A DNA stretch of 64,000 bases from Arthrobacter stackebrandtii (GTDB lineage Bacteria > Actinomycetota > Actinomycetes > Actinomycetales > Micrococcaceae): assembly GCF_017876675.1 (NCBI RefSeq), contig NZ_JAGIOI010000001.1, positions 868,001-932,000 on the forward strand, read 5' to 3'. A program made the position numbers and the translations under genes. Below the pieces are notes generated by a model, which was given only the letters and a program-made list of their open reading frames with translations, was not told the origin of the DNA and searched no databases. Positions 61,275 through 64,000 of this stretch are shown in pieces. How positions within the stretch are numbered: position 1 is the stretch's first letter; each line of letters begins with the position of its first letter.

Positions 61275-62021
61275 TCATCCGCCCAGGCGGGCGATGATTC
61301 CTTCCAGCGGTCCGGCAAAGGCGGGGCCGTGCCCTGGCAGCACCACATCCACCTCAAGGCCCGCGAAACGCTGAAGCGCCGCATGGGCGCCGGGCACGTC
61401 GTGGTGGAACATGGGGTGCAGCATTTGCGGGCCGGCCACGGTGCTGATCATGTGCCCGCCGATGAGAGCATCACCGCTGGCCAGCACCCTGGCCTGCGGG
61501 AAATAGTAGGCACGGTGGCCGGGAGTGTGCCCCGGCGTGTCAACAGGCACGGGAGAGCCGGGCAGCGCGGCGAGGGTGCCGTCGTCGGCCACGGCGGCCT
61601 GGGCAATGTCATTCTCCTGCAGCCCGCCTGCACGGATCGCATGCAGCGACCAGCGAAAGACGCGCGGCCGCCACATCTTGGGCAGCACCTGGGCAAACCC
61701 CACCTGGTGCTTTTCGCTTCCCAAAAGGCTGGGACGTTCGGCTGCTGCGGAGTAGACGGGGGTGCCGTAGTTGTTGGCAAGGTGAGCGGCAGCGCCGGTG
61801 TGGTCGGTGTGGGCGTGGGTGATGAGCAGCGCGGCGGCATCGGCCGGGTCCAGGCCCAGACCGGTGATGGATTCCAGCAGCAGCGGCAGGTCGCCCGGGT
61901 AGCCGGCATCCACCAGGGTGAAGCGCCGTCCCTCGCGGGCAATGACCCAGTTCGACGCCGGCCCTTCCACAAGGAACAGGCCGGGCGCGCATTCACTGGT
62001 GTGGAATCTGAGGTGGCTCAT
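61275..62021 (-). CDS. Metallo-beta-lactamase-fold hydrolase
   Basis: 248-aa MBL-fold enzyme with zinc motif H69-x-H71-x-D73-H74 ('LLITHAHTDHTGAA'), 'DTPGHTPGHRAYYF', 'LASGDALIGGHM' and 'VLPGHGPAF' for the remaining ligands. It resembles glyoxalase II/quorum-quenching-like subfamilies; substrate unknown. Start at 62021 ('MSHLRFHTSE') follows a good match to AAGGCTGT-type spacing; the longer frame to 62123 is not needed. Confidence 0.9.
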   Translation of the reverse strand: MSHLRFHTSECAPGLFLVEGPASNWVIAREGRRFTLVDAGYPGDLPLLLESITGLGLDPADAAALLITHAHTDHTGAAAHLANNYGTPVYSAAAERPSLLGSEKHQVGFAQVLPKMWRPRVFRWSLHAIRAGGLQENDIAQAAVADDGTLAALPGSPVPVDTPGHTPGHRAYYFPQARVLASGDALIGGHMISTVAGPQMLHPMFHHDVPGAHAALQRFAGLEVDVVLPGHGPAFAGPLEGIIARLGG

Positions 62022-62191
62022 GGACAGCCTTTCGACGGCGGGCGGTTGGTTTCCATTATTGCCGGGGTCGGTGGGACCTGGCTGCCAGGCGTGAACGGGC
62101 CGCGGCGCGATGCAGCCAGCCAACGGGTGGGCACGGCCACCATCCTGTGGACGCCGGAGCGCCCGGCAACGGTGGAGATCCCGGTCATTCC

Positions 62192-64000
62192 CTAGGCCGT
62201 TGTCCCGCCCGGCGCCGCGGCGTCCCGGTCCTCCCGCGGCAGGCTGCCGCTCTCCCCCGCGGCCGCCGTGCCGGCAACATCCCCCATTTCGCCGTCGTCA
62301 GATCCCCCTGTCCGCGACAGCCGCGACGGCCACCAGATCGTCCGGCCCAGGTCGTACGCCAGCGCCGGCACCAGCAGCGAGCGCACCACAAACGTATCCA
62401 GCAGCACCCCGAACGCCACGATAAACGCGATCTGCACCAGGAACAGGATCGGAATCACGGCCAGCGCCGAGAACGTGGCGGCGAGCACCAGCCCGGCGGA
62501 GGTGATGACCCCGCCGGTGATGACCAGGCCGCGGATGACGCCCGGGCGCGTGCCGTGCTGCAGCGATTCCTCCCGCACGCGGGTCATGAGGAAGATGTTG
62601 TAGTCAATGCCCAGCGCCACCAGGAAGATGAAGCCATAGAGCGGCACGGCCGGGTCGGCGCCGGGGAACTTGAACACGTGGTTGAACATGAACGCCGCCA
62701 CGCCCAGTGCGGTCCCGAACGAGAGCACGGTGGTCAGCACCAGCAGCACCGGGGCTAGCACCGAGCGCAGCAGCAACATCAAAATCGCCAGGATGACCGC
62801 CAGGACGGTGGGGATGATGAGGTTGCGGTCGTGGATGGAGGCGTCATTGGTGTCGATGGCGGTGGCGGTGACCCCACCCACCAGTGCCTCCGGCAGGCTT
62901 GCCCTGATCCCACGGACGACGTCGGCCGCGGCCCCTGAGTCTGCCGCCTCCTCGAGCGTTCCCTCCAGCATGATGTTCCCGTCCGCCACTGTGGGCAGGG
63001 GCACCGGGGTGCCGGGCGGGCCTGCGGGTAAAATCCCTTCGGCGGTGACGGGGGCCGAACCGCTGGCGGAATCGGCGCTCCTGACGGAGACCGAGTTGAT
63101 GCCCGGCTGGGCCAGGAGCGCATCGGCTGCGCTTTGCAGCTCGGCCTCGGGGACAACCACCAGGACGGGGCTGCCGCTGCCGCCGGGGAAGTGCTCGCCG
63201 AGCACTGCTTGCCCGTCGCGGGCCTCCGAGGCACCCAAGACCAGCTCGGACTGCGGGACGCCGCTGGCGTTCAGGGACGTGGCACCGAAAGCCCCCACCA
63301 GCAGGATGCCCGTCGTCACCAGCCAGATGGTGCGGGGCCGGCGCTTGATGGCGCCGGCCAGCCTGCCCCAGATTCCGGTGGTGTGCAGGCCGTGCTCCGC
63401 GGCGACGACATCGGGTTCATAGGCGGGGAGCCGAGGCCAGAAGGCATTGCGGCCGAAGGCGAAAAGCAGGGCGGGCAGCAGGGTCAGGGCCGAGAGCATT
63501 GCGAAAACAATGCCGATGGAGGCCACCGGCCCCAGGGAACTGTTCGACTTCAGGTCGCTGAGGAGCAGGCACAGGAGTCCGGCAATGACGGTGCCACCGG
63601 AGGCTGCGATGGGCTCCACCGACTTGCGCACCGCCTGCCTGCTGGCCGTCCACTTGTCAGTGGTCACGCGCAACTCCTCCCGGAAGCGGGAGACATAGAG
63701 GAGGGAGTAGTCCGTGGCGGCGCCGATGACCAGGATGAACAGGATGCCCTGGGTTTGTCCGTTGAGCATGAGCACGCCGGCCTTCGCCAGCCACCACACG
63801 CTCAGCAGCGCCACACAGAGGGCAAAGAGGCTGGTGGCCAGGACCGCCACGGGCAGCAGCAGGGAGCGGTAGACCAGGACCAGAATGACAAAAACCGCCA
63901 GCAGGGCCACCGCCAGGAGAATGCCGTCAATGCCGGCGAAACCGTTGACCAGGTCGGCGGTAAATCCGGCAGGGCCGGTAACGTATGCCGATGCGCCGTC
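62192..64000 (-). CDS. MMPL/RND-family transporter, 3' part (5' truncated by window edge)
   Basis: The frame runs off the window edge; 602 residues of the C-terminal side are visible. Two membrane halves of an MMPL protein are seen: 'LLLPVAVLATSLFALCVALLSVWWL', 'IGAATDYSLLYVSRFREEL' (proton-relay region of TM4/5), an extracytoplasmic domain of about 170 residues, and the second bundle 'VLAVILAILMLLLRSVLAPVLLV', 'GIDYNIFLMTRVREESLQHG' and 'VQIAFIVAFGVLLDTFVVRSLLVPAL'. The tail is Asp/Ser/Gly-rich. MMPL proteins export lipids or siderophores; here the cargo is unknown. Confidence 0.92.
   Translation of the reverse strand, partial: DGASAYVTGPAGFTADLVNGFAGIDGILLAVALLAVFVILVLVYRSLLLPVAVLATSLFALCVALLSVWWLAKAGVLMLNGQTQGILFILVIGAATDYSLLYVSRFREELRVTTDKWTASRQAVRKSVEPIAASGGTVIAGLLCLLLSDLKSNSSLGPVASIGIVFAMLSALTLLPALLFAFGRNAFWPRLPAYEPDVVAAEHGLHTTGIWGRLAGAIKRRPRTIWLVTTGILLVGAFGATSLNASGVPQSELVLGASEARDGQAVLGEHFPGGSGSPVLVVVPEAELQSAADALLAQPGINSVSVRSADSASGSAPVTAEGILPAGPPGTPVPLPTVADGNIMLEGTLEEAADSGAAADVVRGIRASLPEALVGGVTATAIDTNDASIHDRNLIIPTVLAVILAILMLLLRSVLAPVLLVLTTVLSFGTALGVAAFMFNHVFKFPGADPAVPLYGFIFLVALGIDYNIFLMTRVREESLQHGTRPGVIRGLVITGGVITSAGLVLAATFSALAVIPILFLVQIAFIVAFGVLLDTFVVRSLLVPALAYDLGRTIWWPSRLSRTGGSDDGEMGDVAGTAAAGESGSLPREDRDAAAPGGTTA

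Overview
The window is GC-rich, almost fully coding DNA with short intergenic gaps, many ATGA/GTGA stop-start overlaps and frequent GTG or TTG starts. Together with a WXG100 protein, a DUF3263 protein, a LytR_C protein, a CmtR-type cadmium/lead sensor and a CIRCE-controlled groEL without groES, this points to an actinobacterium, most likely Micrococcaceae (Arthrobacter sensu lato). That placement is an inference from gene families and base composition. I saw no rRNA, CRISPR array, insertion sequence, integrase or prophage; the stretch reads as ordinary chromosome with several accessory stress and metal modules.

Layout. 1-7.8 kb: the 3' end of a sulfatase, a PhoP/PhoR-like two-component pair, an orphan WXG100 protein, an RNase H fused to a DUF4440 domain, groEL under two CIRCE operators, a TM2 protein and a LytR_C protein. 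7.8-13 kb: DUF3263, uracil-DNA glycosylase, an iron-box-preceded siderophore-interacting flavoprotein, a ThrE-type exporter and a Fem-type peptidyltransferase. 13.2-15.9 kb: a tightly overlapping three-gene operon (GMC oxidoreductase, stand-alone PAS protein, DUF985 cupin) that I cannot assign to a known pathway. 16.3-18.7 kb: a TetR-MFS efflux operon with a 48-bp palindromic operator. 18.8-22.5 kb: aldehyde dehydrogenase, class III CoA-transferase and crotonase. 22.6-27.7 kb: a NarL-type two-component pair, a membrane protein and an ArsR-SRPBCC pair.

27.8-38.4 kb is a metal and sulfur stress region: a copper cluster (membrane protein, CopC, PCu(A)C, DyP peroxidase), a CstR/CstB-like persulfide module, a HAD phosphatase, a VOC plus PEP-mutase-like pair, and cmtR with its P-type ATPase. 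38.4-43.9 kb holds an XRE regulator, two aldo/keto reductases, a cupin, and an azoreductase divergent from an HxlR redox regulator. 44-47.6 kb is a PAS kinase with a receiver fused to a cysteine-less thioredoxin-reductase-like flavoprotein. 47.7-53.6 kb has small proteins, a TetR/SDR divergent pair, tRNA-Leu(GAG), a CPBP protease-like protein and a glycine-zipper protein. 54-59 kb is a zinc uptake locus (aztA divergent from aztB, lipoprotein, aztC, aztD) around a clear Zur-type palindrome, with two AztD-like propeller proteins. 59.3-64 kb has an ABC exporter, an MBL hydrolase and the 3' part of an MMPL transporter.

The features most worth a second look are the GMC-PAS-cupin operon, the doubled AztD-like chaperones, a family of palindromic repeats at gene 3' ends between 31 and 60 kb, and a 44-nt mosaic repeat that brackets the persulfide module.
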